A DNA stretch of 51,934 bases from Planctomycetota bacterium (GCA_029259605.1 JAJDEV010000292.1:1-51934), one strand, 5' to 3'; numbered from the stretch's first letter, positions 41,648 to 50,278 are shown. Made by a program: numbers and translations. Notes: generated by a model from the sequence alone, not told the origin.

Positions 41648-42330
41648 CGCTTGGACTCCTGGTCTTGCGGGGACTCCGCGAAGGCGTAGTCCTGGAGCGC
41701 GCTTTCGAGGTGCGGTGCGAGGACTTCGCGAAGCCTTCGGCGGGCGTGGAAGAGACGTGACATGACGGTGCCTTCGGGGATCTCGAGGGCGTGGGCGATC
41801 TCGCGGTAGGAGAGTTCGTCGAAGTGGCGCAGCGAGAGAATCTCGCGGTCGCGCGCGGAGAGGCGGCGGAAAGCGGACCAGAACGCGTCGGTGACCTCGG
41901 AGTTCTCGGCGCCCTGGCTCGGGGCCGGACCCTCGTCGACGAGCTCCCACTCGGTCTCCTCGCCGTCCTTCTCGCCGACGAGCGACTGACGCTTGATGCG
42001 ATTGTGCCGGCGCAGGAACGTGAAGCAGGTGTTGCGCAGGATGCGGTGGAACCAAGGCAGGAACGGCTCGCCGTCGCGATAGGTCGCGCGCGCACGGTAG
42101 GTCTTGAGGAAGGCCTCTTGGGTCAGCTCGAGCGCGTCGTCGCGGGAGCCGACGAGGGACGACGCCACACGAAAAGCACGCCCTCGAACGGTCTCGGTCA
42201 ACCGGTCGAAGGCGTCTCGATCGCCATGCTTGGTGGCGGTCATCCACTGGGTGGTCAGGGCTTCCACGGGGTCGGCGTACTCCGCGCGCCCCGGCGCAGT
42301 CACTCGACCCTGATCTTTTTCGTCCTTCAC
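41644..42330 (-). CDS. ECF-type RNA polymerase sigma factor
   Basis: From GTG 42330 the protein has 228 residues. Region 2 is DDALELTQEAFLKTYRARATYRDGEPFLPWFHRILRNTCFTFLRR, and region 4 is LSARDREILSLRHFDELSYREIAHALEIPEGTVMSRLFHARRRLREVL. It is close to RpoE-like ECF factors. The GTG overlaps the lpxB stop as GTGA, so an earlier ATG (42351) is less likely. The gene lies between lpxB and its predicted anti-sigma, suggesting a role in envelope stress control. Confidence 0.93.
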   Translation of the reverse strand: MKDEKDQGRVTAPGRAEYADPVEALTTQWMTATKHGDRDAFDRLTETVRGRAFRVASSLVGSRDDALELTQEAFLKTYRARATYRDGEPFLPWFHRILRNTCFTFLRRHNRIKRQSLVGEKDGEETEWELVDEGPAPSQGAENSEVTDAFWSAFRRLSARDREILSLRHFDELSYREIAHALEIPEGTVMSRLFHARRRLREVLAPHLESALQDYAFAESPQDQESKR

Positions 42331-43694
42331 GCGCGCGCCTCGCTCGAGCACTCGGAAGCATACGCCAGGACGTGTCCGGCAGCGCGCAGGGCTGCCCCGG
42401 GTTCGCCCAGTCGTTCGGCTGCGGCGTCCAGCTCGCGCTTCACCTCGGCGCGGACGCGGTCATCGGTGTGGAGTCGGATCACCTCGTCCGCGACCCGACC
42501 CGCCGCGCTCTCGTCGGACTCGGCGAAGGCGAACTCGGGCAGCACGTCCTTGCCCGCGAGCAGGTTGACGGACGAGAACCAAGGCACCGTGAGCAGCGTG
42601 TCCTGGAAGCGCGCGATCCAGCGGCTCTCGATGCGGTAGACGACCGCGGTGGGGATGCGGTGGTGGAGCAGGTCGAGCAGCACCGTGCCCGAGACGCTGA
42701 GCGCGGTGCGCGCGTGTGCGAGTTCGGCGTGCAGGTCGCCCGCCACGATGCGCACCGCGCCGGCCGCAGGCGTCGCGGCGACGATGGCCTCGAACTCGGA
42801 TCGAAACTCGGTGTGGCTGTGGGGTAGCACGACTTCGAGCTCGGGAACCGCGAGGCGTACGCGCCGCACGACCTCGAGCATCCACGGCAGATTGCGGCGG
42901 ATGACGCTGAGCCGGCTGCCCGGGAGGAGCACGAGCGAACGCGCATCCGCCGCGGCGCCGGTCGGCACGCCGGACAGGAGGTCCGCCTGGGGATGTCCGA
43001 CGTGCGCGGTGCGGACCCCGTGGCGCTCGAACCACGCCGGCTCGAACGGGAGGATTGTCAACGCGAGGTCCACGGCGCGCCGGTACCCGCGCACGCGCCA
43101 CGGCGCCCAGGCCCAGTACTGCGGCGTCACGTAGTGCACGACCGGCAGCCCGTAGCGCTTGGCGATGTGAGCGAGCGGTACGTGCAGCGCGGGCGAGTCG
43201 ACGGGCAAAACGCAGTCGAAGCGCTCGGTGCGCAGGCACGCGGCGGCGTCGGCGAGCAGGCCTTGAAAGAACGACAGCGAGCGCAGCACATCGGTGCCCA
43301 TCACCGCGCGCGCGACGGGATCGCCGACGATGCGCACGCCCGCCGCGGCGAGGCGGGCGCCGCCGAGGCCTACGAATTCGGGCGCGGGCGCGCCGCGCTC
43401 GGCGGCGACGGAGCGCAGCGCCTCGCCGAGCTCGACCGCGTGCGCCTCGCCCGACGCTTCCGCGCACGAGACGAAGATCCGCAGGGGCCGCTCGGGCAGC
43501 GGAACGAGCGGGGCCGCCTCGGGTGCGCGCGCGTGCTGGAGGTCGGCGCGCACGGCACGCGCGATCGAGCGATGCCGACAGAGAAAAGCCGCCAAACGGA
43601 AAGGGAAACCCGCCGCGCCGCCGATGGCCCGGACAAGTTCGCGACGTACGGCTCCCGCGGGAGCGGGACCCAGTTGGCGTTCGGTTTCGATCAC
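42327..43694 (-). CDS. lpxB: Lipid-A-disaccharide synthase
   Basis: The product (455 residues from GTG 43694) shows the LpxB glycosyltransferase blocks LRIFVSCAEASGEAHA, FVGLGGARLAAAGV, DCVLPVDSPALHVPLA, YVTPQYWAWAPWR, LPFEPAWF, GHPQADLL and LLPGSRLSVIRRNLPWMLE, then the GTVLLDLL region and QDTLLTVPW near the end. It joins UDP-2,3-diacylglucosamine and lipid X at the inner membrane. An N-terminal extension of roughly 60-70 residues precedes the usual start. A longer start at 43742 is possible. The gene heads an operon with sigma, anti-sigma and ybjQ. Confidence 0.92.
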   Translation of the reverse strand: MIETERQLGPAPAGAVRRELVRAIGGAAGFPFRLAAFLCRHRSIARAVRADLQHARAPEAAPLVPLPERPLRIFVSCAEASGEAHAVELGEALRSVAAERGAPAPEFVGLGGARLAAAGVRIVGDPVARAVMGTDVLRSLSFFQGLLADAAACLRTERFDCVLPVDSPALHVPLAHIAKRYGLPVVHYVTPQYWAWAPWRVRGYRRAVDLALTILPFEPAWFERHGVRTAHVGHPQADLLSGVPTGAAADARSLVLLPGSRLSVIRRNLPWMLEVVRRVRLAVPELEVVLPHSHTEFRSEFEAIVAATPAAGAVRIVAGDLHAELAHARTALSVSGTVLLDLLHHRIPTAVVYRIESRWIARFQDTLLTVPWFSSVNLLAGKDVLPEFAFAESDESAAGRVADEVIRLHTDDRVRAEVKRELDAAAERLGEPGAALRAAGHVLAYASECSSEARA

Positions 43695-43747
43695 GGGGTG
43701 TCGGGCCGGAACATTCCACACGTTTCGAGGTCCGCCGCGCAAGCCGC

Positions 43748-43753
43748 TAAGAT
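43748..43753 (+). promoter_or_regulatory. -10-like TAAGAT box close to the TPR gene start
   Basis: TAAGAT, within GCTAAGAT, ends 6 nt before the GTG at 43760, the distance expected for a leaderless transcript. Same pattern as at 36140, 47490 and 48906. Confidence 0.4.
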
Positions 43754-43759
43754 CACGCC

Positions 43760-44452
43760 GTGCTGCGCCTCCTCGGATTCTTCGTCATGGTGTTCATCCT
43801 CAGCCGCGTGCTGGGGTACCTGCCGATCGTTGGACCGTTCCTGGGCGGGAGCTTCATCGGGCTCTGGGTCTGCGCGATGCTGCTGTCGTGGATGCTGTCG
43901 AAGTACGGCGATCGCGCGTTGCGCGCGCGGCGCGACGCCGCCCAGATCCGACAGCTCGGCGCCGTCGAAACGCCGCACTCGAACGGGAAGATCGGATCGC
44001 TGCTCCTCGCGCAAGGCCGCGTGCGCAAGTCGCTCCCGTACCTCGAGAAGGCGGCCGAGGGCGAGCCCGACGTCGCCGAATGGAACTACCGGCTCGGCTG
44101 CGCGCGGCTCGCCGTCGGAGATCGGGACGCGGCGCTCGAGGCGCTGCGGGACTGTGTGACGCTCGATGAGGAGTACGCGTACGGCGCGGCGCAGATGCGG
44201 CTCGCCGAAGCGCTCGCGCGCACGGGACAGCTCCAGGACGCGTTGCTCGCGCTCGCGACGTTCGAGCGCAACCACGGTCCGAGCCCGGAGTCCGCGTTCC
44301 GGCGCGGCGAGGCGCACCGCGGGCTGGGGGAGAAGGACGCCGCGCGCGAGGCCTATCGCGAGGTGCCGATGCTCGTCGCGCAGGCCGCGCGCTATCAGAA
44401 GAAGAGCACGGGGCTGTGGGCGCTGCGCGCGCGGATCGCGAGTCTGCTCTGA
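43760..44452 (+). CDS. Membrane-anchored TPR protein
   Basis: From GTG 43760 the product has 230 residues. Two hydrophobic segments (about 1-45) are followed by tetratricopeptide-like helices (LGAVETPHSNGKIGSLLLAQGRVRKSLPYLEKAAEGEPDVAEWNYRLGCARLAVGDRDAALEALRDCVTLDEEY and further repeats). TPR domains bind partner proteins. The membrane anchor places it on the cytoplasmic face. A start at ATG 43787 is possible. Its stop codon forms one end of a 16-bp palindrome whose other end is the stop of the convergent permease gene. Confidence 0.8.
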   Translation: MLRLLGFFVMVFILSRVLGYLPIVGPFLGGSFIGLWVCAMLLSWMLSKYGDRALRARRDAAQIRQLGAVETPHSNGKIGSLLLAQGRVRKSLPYLEKAAEGEPDVAEWNYRLGCARLAVGDRDAALEALRDCVTLDEEYAYGAAQMRLAEALARTGQLQDALLALATFERNHGPSPESAFRRGEAHRGLGEKDAAREAYREVPMLVAQAARYQKKSTGLWALRARIASLL

Positions 44453-44465
44453 GGCGCGCGCCTCA
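44450..44465. terminator. Palindrome spanning both convergent stop codons
   Basis: TGAGGCGCGCGCCTCA is a perfect 16-bp palindrome. Its left TGA is the stop of the TPR gene and its right TCA is the minus-strand stop of the ABC permease gene. It could serve as a bidirectional termination signal, although it has no loop or T-run. Confidence 0.35.
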
Positions 44466-45227
44466 GGGGACGCGCCGCGCGAACGCGAACTGCGCCGCGA
44501 CGAAGAGCGCGACCGACGCGGCGAGCATCGGCCCGCACGTCGCCCAGTCCAAGGCCTGCGTCTCCTCGATCGCGACGAAGTCGTACATATCGGCGAGGCG
44601 CAACGGCGAATAGTGCGTGAGGCGCTTGACGAAGTAGAGCGAGTACGCGAACCCGATCGGCAACAGCACGCCGAGCGCGATCTTGGTCGGGTTCGACGCG
44701 AGCGCGGAGAGCAGCACGGTCGCGCTGTAGACCATCGTCAGGAACAGGATCTCGTGCGTGGCGCCCATCAGCACCGTCGAGAGGTCGACGTATTCGTCCA
44801 CGAATCCCGCGAGCCACGGAATCGTCAGCGTCGCGACGAGCGTCGGCAGCGCGAACGCGACGAATCCGGCGAAGTATCGTTCCGTGAGGATGCGCCGGCG
44901 CGAGAGCGGGCGCGCGAGGAGGATCTCGAGCGTGCCGCGATGCGCCTCGCCGGCCACGGTCCCGACGGCAAACATGACGGCGGCGACCGAGCCCAGGAGG
45001 TTGCAGCCCTTGAAGTAGTGTTGGCCGGACACGTAGGCGTAGAAGCCGAGGTCGTTGATCTGCTCCAGCATCTCGCCCACGACGGGGAGCGGGCGCGCGA
45101 GGTCGATCAGACCGCCGATGCTGTTCACGAAGTCCGGCCAGTAGAGGATGGTCGCCACGAGCGACAGCTCGACGATCAAGAAGTAGCCGATCCCGCCGAA
45201 GACGAGCACACCGCTGACGCGTCGCAT
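44463..45227 (-). CDS. ABC-2 type permease
   Basis: The 254-residue protein has about six TM helices (for example VFGGIGYFLIVELSLVATILY, LLGSVAAVMFAVGTVAGE, FVAFALPTLVATLTIPWLAGF) and the ABC-2 motif GEAHRGTLEILLARPLSRRRIL after TM2. It pairs with the ATPase whose stop overlaps this start (TGATG). The substrate is unknown. An SGNH-like protein gene opens the three-gene operon. Confidence 0.87.
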   Translation of the reverse strand: MRRVSGVLVFGGIGYFLIVELSLVATILYWPDFVNSIGGLIDLARPLPVVGEMLEQINDLGFYAYVSGQHYFKGCNLLGSVAAVMFAVGTVAGEAHRGTLEILLARPLSRRRILTERYFAGFVAFALPTLVATLTIPWLAGFVDEYVDLSTVLMGATHEILFLTMVYSATVLLSALASNPTKIALGVLLPIGFAYSLYFVKRLTHYSPLRLADMYDFVAIEETQALDWATCGPMLAASVALFVAAQFAFARRVP

Positions 45228-46144
45228 CAGATGCCCTCCTTGCCGTAGAGCTCGCGGTACAGGTCCTGCAGCGTGAGCTCGCCGTAGGTGAGCGACGAAG
45301 GCGGAGGAAGGTCGAGCACCGCGACGCGCCGGATGCACTCGCGCGGATCGTCCTCGTCGAGGTAGATCACGGCGCGCTTCGAGTCGACGCGCACGTTGTC
45401 GAAGGCGGCGAGCGCGCGCTCGACGGTGTCGCGCTCGACCTCGTGCTCCCACGCGATGCGCACCGCGCGGCGCAGGCGCCGATGCAGCTCGGTCGTGTGC
45501 TCTTCGTCGAGCACGCGGCCGTCGCGCAGGAAGACGAGCCGGTCGCAGATCCGGTCGACTTCGCCCAGGTGGTGCGACGACAGGAGCACGGTCGTGCCGG
45601 ACTCGGCATCGCGCGCGAGCAGGTCGAGCACCTGGTGGCGCCGCGTCGGGTCGAGCCCCTCGGTGGGCTCGTCGAGGATGCGCACGCGAACGTCCGGAGC
45701 CATCGCCGCGGCGACGAGCAGCTGGCGCTTCATGCCGTGGCTGAAGCCGCGCACGCGGCGGTCGAGCGGCAGCGAGAAACCGGCGGCGAGGGCGCGCGCG
45801 CGGTCGAATGCACCCGCGTCGCGTCCGCGCAGCATCCAGCGCAAGTGCTGCTCGGCGGTGAGCTCGCCGTAGGTCGCGATCTCGCCGGGGGCGTAGGTGG
45901 TGCGCTCGCGGATGAGGAGGCCGTCGCCGGTGAGCGCTTGCCCATCGACCTCGCACGTACCCCCGTGCGCTGGCACGAGGCCGATCAGCATGCGCAAGAG
46001 CGTGCTCTTTCCCGCGCCGTTCGGACCGAGGAGCCCGGTGATCCCGCCGGGTCCGATCTCGAGCTCGAACGGATGCACCGCGGTCACCTCGCCGAAGCGC
46101 CGCGTGAGTCCGTGCGCGCGAACGACGCCGCGTCCGTCGCTCAC
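45227..46144 (-). CDS. ABC transporter ATP-binding protein
   Basis: From GTG 46144 the protein has 305 residues with Walker A GPNGAGKSTL, signature GFSHGMKRQLLVAAAM, Walker B VRILDEPTEGLD and H-loop LLSSHH. The signature is FSHGM rather than LSGGQ, as in gliding/Nos-type ABC-2 exporters. The GTG overlaps the stop of the SGNH-like gene as GTGA. It should drive the permease encoded next. Confidence 0.9.
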   Translation of the reverse strand: MSDGRGVVRAHGLTRRFGEVTAVHPFELEIGPGGITGLLGPNGAGKSTLLRMLIGLVPAHGGTCEVDGQALTGDGLLIRERTTYAPGEIATYGELTAEQHLRWMLRGRDAGAFDRARALAAGFSLPLDRRVRGFSHGMKRQLLVAAAMAPDVRVRILDEPTEGLDPTRRHQVLDLLARDAESGTTVLLSSHHLGEVDRICDRLVFLRDGRVLDEEHTTELHRRLRRAVRIAWEHEVERDTVERALAAFDNVRVDSKRAVIYLDEDDPRECIRRVAVLDLPPPSSLTYGELTLQDLYRELYGKEGI

Positions 46145-47481
46145 GGCAGCATGTCCGCGTCTCGCATCGCGGCGTACGCGACCCGCGCGAGATAGCCGTA
46201 GCCCTCGCCCGTCAGATGGAAGTCCGGCGTCGCGGGCATCGTTCCGGGATACCCCGCGAGCAGCGCGAGGCGCGCGGGCACGTCGAGCGTGTTCCAGTCC
46301 TGGCCGCTCTCGTTCGCGCGCGCGCGCATCCACGCGACGGCCGCCTGGATGCGCTCGTCGGCGACGTACGTGTCGAGCAGGAACTCGGACGGCGCGCCCT
46401 CGCCGAGGCGATCGACGCCGTCGAGGTAGCCGCGAAACAGTCCGAGCAAGTTGGTGCCTTCGATCCCGAGTTCGGCGCGCACGTCCTCGACCCATTGCAC
46501 GAGCTCGAGCATCGGCCAGTCGGGGTTCTGGATCTCGCCCTGCCAGGTGAGGTGCGGTTGATGCACGAAGAAGAGCGGAATGTTCCGCTCGGCGCAGAGT
46601 TCGGCGACACGCTCCATGGCCGCCCTCGTCGCCGCCTGGTTGTCCTCGCGCACGAAGGCGTACGGCACGCGCGGGTTGAGGTGCGGCGGCGGTTCACCCG
46701 GCTCGGCCGCCTCGACCGCCTGGCGGTGGCGCGTCGCGATCCATCCATAGAGATGGCTCGACCAGAGCGCGCGTCGCAGGCCGGTCGGCAGCGGAATGAA
46801 GTCGCGCCGCAGGACGCCCAGCTCCTCGTCGTAGAAGAAGCCGTCCTGCTCGATGTCGTTCGTGTTGAAGTACCAGACCACGAGGTCGGGCGAGAGCGGG
46901 AGCCCTTCCTCTTCGAGCGAGAGCGCCTGCTGGCCGGCGTGGTAGCCGGGCACACCGAGGTCGATCGCGCGCCACTCCGTCGGGCCGGGCTCGGCTTCGT
47001 TCGCCATGCGCGCGAGGTGCCCGACCAGGGTCTCGTCGTCGTCGCACCACAATCCGAAGGAGAACGAGTCGCCGATGCAGACGATGCGCTTCTCGTTCGG
47101 CGCCTTCTCGAGCGGGAAGTCGGCGCCGCGCGACTTGTGGCTGGTGATCTCGAACGACCAGCCGTCGATTTCGCAGCTCGATCCGGCGCGCATGCCGTAG
47201 GGCCGCCGGTTGTCGTCGCGTTCTTCGAAGATGCGGGCCGTCGTCAGGTCGACCCAGCGCTGGTTGGTCTTGTTGACCGTCGACTCGAAGTAGTTCTGAC
47301 GGAAGCCGGTGACGCGCAGCGAGACTTCGACGAGCGCCGTCAGGCCGCCGAGCGTGAGGATCGACGCCACGAGGCCGCGCCTCAGCTTGCCGATGCGTCC
47401 GCCGCGTCGGATCGCGTCCGCGGCGTCGATCAAACCCGGAGCCGGACCTTCCTCGTCGATCGCCCCTGGATTCATATCCAT
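46141..47481 (-). CDS. SGNH-hydrolase-like membrane-anchored protein
   Basis: The product (446 residues from ATG 47481) has one TM segment (about 30-55, LVASILTLGGLTALVEVSL). The soluble domain contains IVCIGDSFSFG, the block I SGNH motif with the nucleophile Ser, then DLVVWYFNTNDIEQDG with the block III Asn, and a C-terminal PDFHLTGEGY with the Asp-x-x-His motif. These are the residues of SGNH acyl hydrolases and of DltD/AlgX-like O-acyl carriers. It would act outside the membrane on acyl groups of a polymer. TATTCT lies 8 nt upstream. Confidence 0.8.
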   Translation of the reverse strand: MDMNPGAIDEEGPAPGLIDAADAIRRGGRIGKLRRGLVASILTLGGLTALVEVSLRVTGFRQNYFESTVNKTNQRWVDLTTARIFEERDDNRRPYGMRAGSSCEIDGWSFEITSHKSRGADFPLEKAPNEKRIVCIGDSFSFGLWCDDDETLVGHLARMANEAEPGPTEWRAIDLGVPGYHAGQQALSLEEEGLPLSPDLVVWYFNTNDIEQDGFFYDEELGVLRRDFIPLPTGLRRALWSSHLYGWIATRHRQAVEAAEPGEPPPHLNPRVPYAFVREDNQAATRAAMERVAELCAERNIPLFFVHQPHLTWQGEIQNPDWPMLELVQWVEDVRAELGIEGTNLLGLFRGYLDGVDRLGEGAPSEFLLDTYVADERIQAAVAWMRARANESGQDWNTLDVPARLALLAGYPGTMPATPDFHLTGEGYGYLARVAYAAMRDADMLP

Positions 47482-47489
47482 CAGCGCGG

Positions 47490-47495
47490 AGAATA
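47490..47495 (-). promoter_or_regulatory. -10-like TATTCT box close to the SGNH gene start
   Basis: On the minus strand TATTCT (47495-47490) ends 8 nt before the ATG at 47481, again a leaderless spacing. It lies in the 22-bp gap to the divergent kinase gene. Confidence 0.35.
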
Positions 47496-47503
47496 GGGGG
47501 GCC

Positions 47504-48292
47504 ATGGAAGCGCCGCAAGTCGTGCGAGAACTCAAGCGCGACGCCTTCGGCCGCGTCGAGTTGCTGGAAGGGCCGCGCGGTCGGCTCGTGCGCCGCGTGG
47601 CGTGCGGCGGGCGCGCTCCCGGTTCGCACGCCCTCGCACGCGTGTTCCTCGCCCACGAGCGACGGGCGTTGCGCGCCCTCGAAGGGATCGAGGGTGTGGC
47701 GCGCGTCATCGACAGCGACGCGTACGCGGCCGCTCCGTCGCTGGACGGCGCGACCCCGCGCGCGCGCGACGTGCTGCTGCGCTCGTGGCTCGAGGGCGTG
47801 CCGCTCTACGCCGCGATGGAGCTGCCCGAGGACTTCTTCGAGCGACTCGAGGACCTGGTGCGCGACCTGCACACGCGCGGCGTCTGCCACAACGACCTGC
47901 ACAAGGAGCCGAACGTACTCGTCGCCCCCGACGGTCGGCCCGCGTTGCTCGACTTCCAGCTGTCGAGCCTGCACCCGGGATTCGGACGGCGGTATCGCGT
48001 GCGCGTGGCCGAGGACCTGCGCCATGTGGCCAAGCACCGCCGCCGGTACGCGCTCGGCACCGGTCGCGATCGCGACGCCGTCGGCCTGCGACTCCCGAAG
48101 CGGCGCTCGCTGCTCGCCGCCGCGTGGATGCGCTGCGGGAAGCCGGTCTACAACGTCGTGACGCGGCGCGTCTTCGCGCTCGAGGACGGCGAGCCGCGCC
48201 GCCCGTCGGTCGGACCCTGGCCGACGTGGACGCCGCCGGTCGGCGCGCTCGTCAGCAGGGGCGAGGCGCCTCCGGACCGCGGACGAAGTTGA
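47504..48292 (+). CDS. Small RIO-like/lipopolysaccharide-kinase-like protein kinase
   Basis: The 262-residue protein has the catalytic loop VCHNDLHKEPNVLV (H129-N130-D131) and a metal motif LLDFQLSS (D150 in place of DFG). The glycine loop is degenerate. This is the compact RIO/WaaP-like kinase type. Partners could be a protein or an LPS core sugar. Nothing in the sequence decides. The start ATG 47504 is in a 22-bp gap to the divergent SGNH gene. The last 41 nt overlap the convergent amidotransferase gene. Confidence 0.8.
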   Translation: MEAPQVVRELKRDAFGRVELLEGPRGRLVRRVACGGRAPGSHALARVFLAHERRALRALEGIEGVARVIDSDAYAAAPSLDGATPRARDVLLRSWLEGVPLYAAMELPEDFFERLEDLVRDLHTRGVCHNDLHKEPNVLVAPDGRPALLDFQLSSLHPGFGRRYRVRVAEDLRHVAKHRRRYALGTGRDRDAVGLRLPKRRSLLAAAWMRCGKPVYNVVTRRVFALEDGEPRRPSVGPWPTWTPPVGALVSRGEAPPDRGRS

Positions 48293-48842
48293 GCGCGAGC
48301 GCCGCGCCCGCTTCCGACAGGATCGACTCGGGATGGAACTGGACGCCCTCGATCGGACGCGTCCGATGACGCACGCCCATCACGTCGCCGTCCGCGGTTC
48401 GCGCCGTGACCTCGAGGACGGACGGGAGCGCAGCGTGCTCGAGCGACAGGGAGTTGTAACGCGTGAACGCGGCCGGGCTGCGAACGCCGCGAAACACGCC
48501 CTTCCCATCGTGCTCGACCGCCACCGCCCGACCGTGCACGAGCTCGGGCGCGCGCACGATCGCGCCGCCGAACGCGAGGCCGATCGCCTGATGCCCGAGG
48601 CAAACGCCGAGGATCGGAACGTCGTGCTCGCGACGGACCAGCTCGATGCTGACGCGCGCGTCGCGCGGGTGCCCCGGACCGGGACCGATCAGGATGCGTT
48701 CGGGGTGCCGCGCGAGGATCGCGTCGACCTCCGCCCGGTCGTCGTTGCGCGCCCGGTGGATCTCGACGACTTCGCCCAGCGCTTGCAACGCCTGGACGAG
48801 GTTGAACGTGAAGGAATCGCGGTTGTCGAGCACGAGAATCAC
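48252..48842 (-). CDS. Anthranilate/aminodeoxychorismate synthase glutamine amidotransferase subunit
   Basis: The 196-residue class I amidotransferase starts ILVLDNRDSFTFNLVQALQ and has GPGPGHPRDA, the nucleophile C81 in ILGVCLGHQAIGLAFGG, the region FTRYNSLSLE and the His170/Glu172 pair in GVQFHPES. This is the TrpG/PabA pattern. It supplies ammonia from glutamine for anthranilate or 4-amino-4-deoxychorismate. No TrpE or PabB gene is adjacent, so the subtype is undecided. The start is GTG (48842). Confidence 0.92.
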   Translation of the reverse strand: MILVLDNRDSFTFNLVQALQALGEVVEIHRARNDDRAEVDAILARHPERILIGPGPGHPRDARVSIELVRREHDVPILGVCLGHQAIGLAFGGAIVRAPELVHGRAVAVEHDGKGVFRGVRSPAAFTRYNSLSLEHAALPSVLEVTARTADGDVMGVRHRTRPIEGVQFHPESILSEAGAALALNFVRGPEAPRPC

Positions 48843-48905
48843 CGCGCCAAGAGAACCGGCTCCCGGCGGGGGTGCAAGGGCTTGGACCCGGAGCCGTCGC
48901 CTCTC

Positions 48906-48911
48906 TATGGT
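48906..48911 (+). promoter_or_regulatory. -10-like TATGGT box close to the trkA start
   Basis: TATGGT ends 8 nt before the ATG at 48920, fitting a leaderless trkA transcript. No Shine-Dalgarno sequence is visible before the ATG, which agrees with that reading. Confidence 0.4.
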
Positions 48912-48919
48912 TCTGCCCC

Positions 48920-50278
48920 ATGGACATCGTGATCGTCGGGGCCGGCGAGGTGGGCTATCACCTCGGGGACATTCTGTCCCGCGAAGAGCATCGCGTCAGC
49001 GTCGTCGATCCGGATCCCGCGCAGGTGCGGCGCATCATGGAGGCGCTCGACGTCCAGGTGCTCGAAGGCGACGGAACGCGCGCCGAGATCCTGACGCAGG
49101 CGGGTGCATCGAAGGCGGACATCGTGGTCGCGGTCACGGAGAACGACCACGTCAACATGCTGGTCTGCACGCTCGCGAACAAGCTCGGGGCGAAGCGCAT
49201 CATCATGCGCCTCAAGGACATCTCGCGCCTCGAGTCGTACCGCTACTTCTACAAGCAGACGCTCGGCTTCGACGTCGTCCTTTCGACCGACGAGCTGGCC
49301 GCCGAGGAGATCGTCGGCACCGTGCGCCAGCACCGCGCGCTCGAGGTCGAGTCGTTCGCCGACGGCCGCGTTCAGCTGCGGCGCCTGCGGATTCGCGAGG
49401 AGGGCGACCTCACCGCGGACACGCTCGCCGGGCTCAAGCTGCCCTCGGGCCTGCTCGTCGTCGCGGTCTCGCGCCGCGACCAGTTCTTCGTGCCCGGCGG
49501 CAACGATCGGCTCGAGGTCGACGACCAGGTCTACCTGATCGGCCGCGGTCCGGACCTCGACCAGTTCGAGCTGCTCGCCGGTGCGCCGAAGATCGGTCGC
49601 CGCAGCGTGGTCATCATGGGCGGCGGCGGAGTGGGGGTGCGAATCGCGCGGCGCCTCGACACGATGCCCGGCATCTCCGTGCGGCTCATGGAGAAGTCGG
49701 CCAAACGCGCGCGCGCGATCTCGTCCAACTTCTCGAACTCGGTCATGGTGCTCGTCGGCGACTCGACCGACCTCGACCTGTTGATGGAAGAGCGCATCGG
49801 CGAGGCGAACGTGTTCATCGCGACCACGTCGGACGACGAGCGCAACATGGTGGCGTGCCAGCTCGCGCGCTCGCTCGGCGTCGAGCGCACGGTCGCGATG
49901 GTGAACAAGGCGTCGTACCGGCAGATCTACGACCTGCTCGGCGTCGACCGCGCCATCTCGCCGCGCGTGCTCTGCGCGAACCACATCCTGCGCTTCGTGC
50001 GTTCGCGCTCGGTGTCGTCGATCGCCGTCATCGCCGACGGCCGCGCCGAAGTGCTCGAGCTCGAAGTGCACCACAAGGACGGCAAGCAGGAGCGCAAAGT
50101 CAAGAACCTCGGGCTGCCGCGCGGCACGGTGCTCGGCGCCGTCGTGCGCTCGAACGACGTGATCATCCCGAGCGGCGACACGGTCGTGCGCAACGGCGAC
50201 CACGTGATCCTCTTCACGCTCCCGGAGAACCTCTCTTCCATCGAAGAGACGTTCCGACCGAAGGGCTACCAATCGTGA
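48920..50278 (+). CDS. trkA: Trk system potassium uptake protein TrkA
   Basis: The 452-residue protein contains two RCK units. N-terminal Rossmann domain MDIVIVGAGEVGYHLGDIL with its C-terminal RCK_C lobe is followed by a second set starting RSVVIMGGGGVGVRIARRL. Full length for TrkA (about 458). It is the cytoplasmic NAD(H)/nucleotide-binding gating ring for TrkH. trkH follows after 16 bp. The start MDIVIVG is exact for the family. Earlier in-frame ATG (48872) is rejected. Confidence 0.96.
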   Translation: MDIVIVGAGEVGYHLGDILSREEHRVSVVDPDPAQVRRIMEALDVQVLEGDGTRAEILTQAGASKADIVVAVTENDHVNMLVCTLANKLGAKRIIMRLKDISRLESYRYFYKQTLGFDVVLSTDELAAEEIVGTVRQHRALEVESFADGRVQLRRLRIREEGDLTADTLAGLKLPSGLLVVAVSRRDQFFVPGGNDRLEVDDQVYLIGRGPDLDQFELLAGAPKIGRRSVVIMGGGGVGVRIARRLDTMPGISVRLMEKSAKRARAISSNFSNSVMVLVGDSTDLDLLMEERIGEANVFIATTSDDERNMVACQLARSLGVERTVAMVNKASYRQIYDLLGVDRAISPRVLCANHILRFVRSRSVSSIAVIADGRAEVLELEVHHKDGKQERKVKNLGLPRGTVLGAVVRSNDVIIPSGDTVVRNGDHVILFTLPENLSSIEETFRPKGYQS

